A DNA stretch of 11,302 bases from DASZHJ01 sp035280245 (GTDB lineage Bacteria; Pseudomonadota; Alphaproteobacteria; ATCC43930; CGMCC-115725): NCBI GenBank assembly GCA_035280245.1, contig DATEGF010000278.1:1-11302 (forward strand), given 5' to 3'. The position numbers and the translations under genes are program-made. The notes below the pieces were generated by a model that searched no databases, had not been told where the DNA came from, and was given only the letters and a program-made list of their open reading frames with translations. Positions 9,643 to 11,302 of this stretch are shown here, in pieces (positions within the stretch are counted from its first letter, which is position 1; each line of letters opens with the position of its first letter).

Positions 9643-11250
9643 TCACATCCGGAACACGCCGAACCGCGTCGGCTCGATGGGCGCGTTGAGGCTCGCGGAG
9701 ATCGCGAGCGCCAGAACGCGCCGGGTCTCCGCGGGATCGATCACGCCGTCGTCCCAGAGCCGCGCGCTCGCGTAGTACGGGTGGCCCTGCGTCTCGTATT
9801 GCGCGCGGATCGGCGCCTTGAAGGCATCCTCGTCTTCGGCGCTCCAGGTCCGACCCTGCGCCTCGAGATTGTCGCGCCGCACTTGGGCCAGCACCGAGGC
9901 GGCCTGCTCGCCGCCCATCACGGAGATGCGGGCGTTCGGCCACATGAAGAGGAACCGCGGATCATAGGCGCGGCCGCACATGCCGTAATTGCCGGCGCCG
10001 AAGCTGCCGCCGATGATCACGGTGAATTTCGGCACGCGCGCGCAGGCGACCGCAGTCACCATCTTGGCGCCATCCTTGGCGATGCCGCCCGCCTCGTATT
10101 TGCGACCCACCATGAAGCCCGAGATGTTCTGCAGGAACACCAGCGGGATGCCGCGCTGGGCGCAGAGCTCGATGAAATGCGTCGCCTTGTGCGCGCTCTC
10201 CGAGAACAGGATCCCGTTGTTGGCGATGATGCCGACGGGGTAGCCCCAGATCCGCGCGAAGCCGGTGACGACGGTCTCGCCGTAGAGCCGCTTGAACTCG
10301 TCGAGCTCGCTGCCGTCGACGACCCGCGCGATCACCTCGCGGACGTCGTAGGGTTTGCGCACGTCTGTCGGCACCACGCCGTAGATCTCGGCGGGATCGT
10401 AGAGCGGCTCGACCGCCGGCTTGACCTCGAGTGCCACCTGCTTCACGCGATTGAGATGGCCGACGATACCGCGCGCAATACCGAGCGCATGGGCGTCGTC
10501 GAGCGCGTAGTGGTCTGTGACGCCGGAGATGCGGCTGTGGACGTCGGCGCCGCCGAGTTCCTCCGCGGTGACGATCTCGCCGATCGCCGCCTTCACCAGC
10601 GGCGGGCCGCCGAGGAAGATCGTGCCCTGCCCTTTCACGATGATGCTCTCGTCGGACATTGCCGGCACATAGGCGCCGCCCGCGGTGCACGAGCCCATCA
10701 CCACCGCGATCTGCGGAATGCCGGCCGCCGACATGGTGGCCTGATTGAAGAAGATCCGGCCGAAGTGCTCGCGATCGGGAAACACATCGTCCTGGTTCGG
10801 CAGGTTCGCGCCGCCGCTGTCGACCAGATAGATGCAGGGCAGGTTGTTCTGCCGCGCGATCTCCTGCGCGCGCAGGTGCTTCTTCACGGTGATCGGGAAA
10901 TAGGTGCCGCCTTTCACGGTGGCGTCGTTGGCGACGATCACGCATTCGCGGCCCATCACCGAGCCAATGCCCGTGATGATGCCACCTGCAGGTACCTCCT
11001 CCGGATACATCTGATAGCCGGCGAGCTGCGAGAGCTCGAGGAAGGGCGCACCGGGATCGAGCAGCGTGCGCACGCGGTCGCGCGGCAGCAGCTTGCCGCG
11101 GCCGAGGTGCCGCTTGCGCGCGGCCTCGCCGCCCCCGACCCGGATCTGCGCCACCAGCCGCGCGAGATCGTCGACCTCGGCCTGCATGGCCTCGCGGTTG
11201 GCGCGGAAGCTATCGGAGCGGGTGTCGATGGATGTCTTGAGGGCGCTCAT
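9643..11250 (-). CDS. mccB: 3-methylcrotonyl-CoA carboxylase, carboxyltransferase beta subunit
   Basis: 535-residue beta subunit (liuB; EC 6.4.1.4), which transfers CO2 from carboxybiotin on MccA to 3-methylcrotonyl-CoA in the cytoplasm. It has two crotonase-like halves. N half: ANDATVKGGTYFPITVKKH (108-125), the SGGANLPNQ loop (145-153), GSCTAGGAYVPAMSDE (186-201). C half: NNGILFSESAHKATHFI (344-360), QNISGFMVGRKYE (374-386), GGSFGAGNYGMCGRAYDPRF (414-433). The length and TVKGGTYFP/NQDDVFPDREHFGRIF segments are those of MCC beta rather than propionyl- or acetyl-CoA carboxylase. Geranyl-CoA carboxylase beta is the closest alternative. ATG at 11250 has AAGGTG (11263-11258) 7 nt upstream. It heads the two-gene unit with liuC; its partner subunit gene lies 6 kb away beyond the importer operon. 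Confidence 0.95.
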   Translation of the reverse strand: MSALKTSIDTRSDSFRANREAMQAEVDDLARLVAQIRVGGGEAARKRHLGRGKLLPRDRVRTLLDPGAPFLELSQLAGYQMYPEEVPAGGIITGIGSVMGRECVIVANDATVKGGTYFPITVKKHLRAQEIARQNNLPCIYLVDSGGANLPNQDDVFPDREHFGRIFFNQATMSAAGIPQIAVVMGSCTAGGAYVPAMSDESIIVKGQGTIFLGGPPLVKAAIGEIVTAEELGGADVHSRISGVTDHYALDDAHALGIARGIVGHLNRVKQVALEVKPAVEPLYDPAEIYGVVPTDVRKPYDVREVIARVVDGSELDEFKRLYGETVVTGFARIWGYPVGIIANNGILFSESAHKATHFIELCAQRGIPLVFLQNISGFMVGRKYEAGGIAKDGAKMVTAVACARVPKFTVIIGGSFGAGNYGMCGRAYDPRFLFMWPNARISVMGGEQAASVLAQVRRDNLEAQGRTWSAEDEDAFKAPIRAQYETQGHPYYASARLWDDGVIDPAETRRVLALAISASLNAPIEPTRFGVFRM

Positions 11251-11257
11251 CCGCCGT

Positions 11258-11263
11258 CACCTT
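11258..11263 (-). promoter_or_regulatory. Ribosome binding site for mccB
   Basis: AAGGTG on the minus strand, 7 nt before the ATG at 11250; it supports that start. Confidence 0.6.
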
Positions 11264-11272
11264 GCTGAAGAG

Positions 11273-11290
11273 CCCTTGACCCCGCAAGGG
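11273..11290. repeat. Inverted repeat upstream of mccB
   Basis: CCCTTG and CAAGGG are perfect complements around a 6-nt spacer (ACCCCG), 22 nt upstream of the mccB ATG. No T-run follows on either strand, so it does not look like a terminator; an operator or leader hairpin is possible. Its half-sites match the CCTTGCAAGG palindrome at 4721-4730, but the spacing differs. Confidence 0.35.
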
Positions 11291-11302
11291 GAAAACCCGG
11301 AA

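Noticed and set aside
11273..11290. Inverted repeat upstream of mccB as a terminator of a neighbouring gene
   Set aside because: No T-run follows the stem on either strand, and it sits just upstream of the mccB ribosome binding site, where an operator or leader hairpin is more likely.

Overview
The window is about 11.3 kb of high-GC DNA, with roughly 70% GC in coding stretches. It looks like the chromosome of an alphaproteobacterium, probably a soil or environmental member of the Rhodospirillales/Rhizobiales type. The lineage call rests on three things: a DUF1489 protein (a family I know mainly from Alphaproteobacteria), a paired palindromic repeat of the 'CCCTCATCCTGAG / GTCGAAGGAC' type common between genes in that class, and a Tat-exported solute-binding protein. 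It is an inference, not a proof.

Layout, left to right. Positions 1-388 are lower in GC (about 55% over 1-240) and hold no convincing gene, only a possible leftward promoter. From 4710 down to 389 runs a minus-strand operon of four genes: a 2-oxoglutarate/Fe(II) oxygenase of the isopenicillin-N-synthase type, the biotin-carrying subunit of 3-methylcrotonyl-CoA carboxylase (mccA), hydroxymethylglutaryl-CoA lyase (liuE) and a DUF1489 protein. A 91-bp divergent intergenic region (4711-4801) separates it from a plus-strand operon (4802-8702) for a complete ABC importer of the PotDBCA architecture: Tat-secreted binding protein, two permeases and an ATPase. A 146-bp convergent gap (8703-8848) carries two inverted copies of a REP-like repeat. 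From 11250 down to 8849 a second minus-strand unit encodes the carboxyltransferase subunit mccB and a crotonase, very likely methylglutaconyl-CoA hydratase (liuC). The window ends 52 bp upstream of mccB.

The two minus-strand units together give the lower leucine/isovalerate pathway: 3-methylcrotonyl-CoA to 3-methylglutaconyl-CoA (MccAB), to HMG-CoA (LiuC), to acetoacetate plus acetyl-CoA (LiuE). Isovaleryl-CoA dehydrogenase (liuA) and a regulator are not in the window; they may lie to the right of mccB. The unusual point is that the pathway is split by an importer on the opposite strand and that an oxygenase heads the mccA half. One hypothesis is that the importer and oxygenase feed an unidentified branched-chain or nitrogenous compound into the pathway. 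Another is that the importer is simply a neighbour or later insertion. The sequence alone does not decide.

I see no CRISPR array, tRNA, rRNA, transposase, phage gene or clearly new system. The protein families are all recognisable; what is unexplained is the arrangement and the substrates of the importer and the oxygenase.
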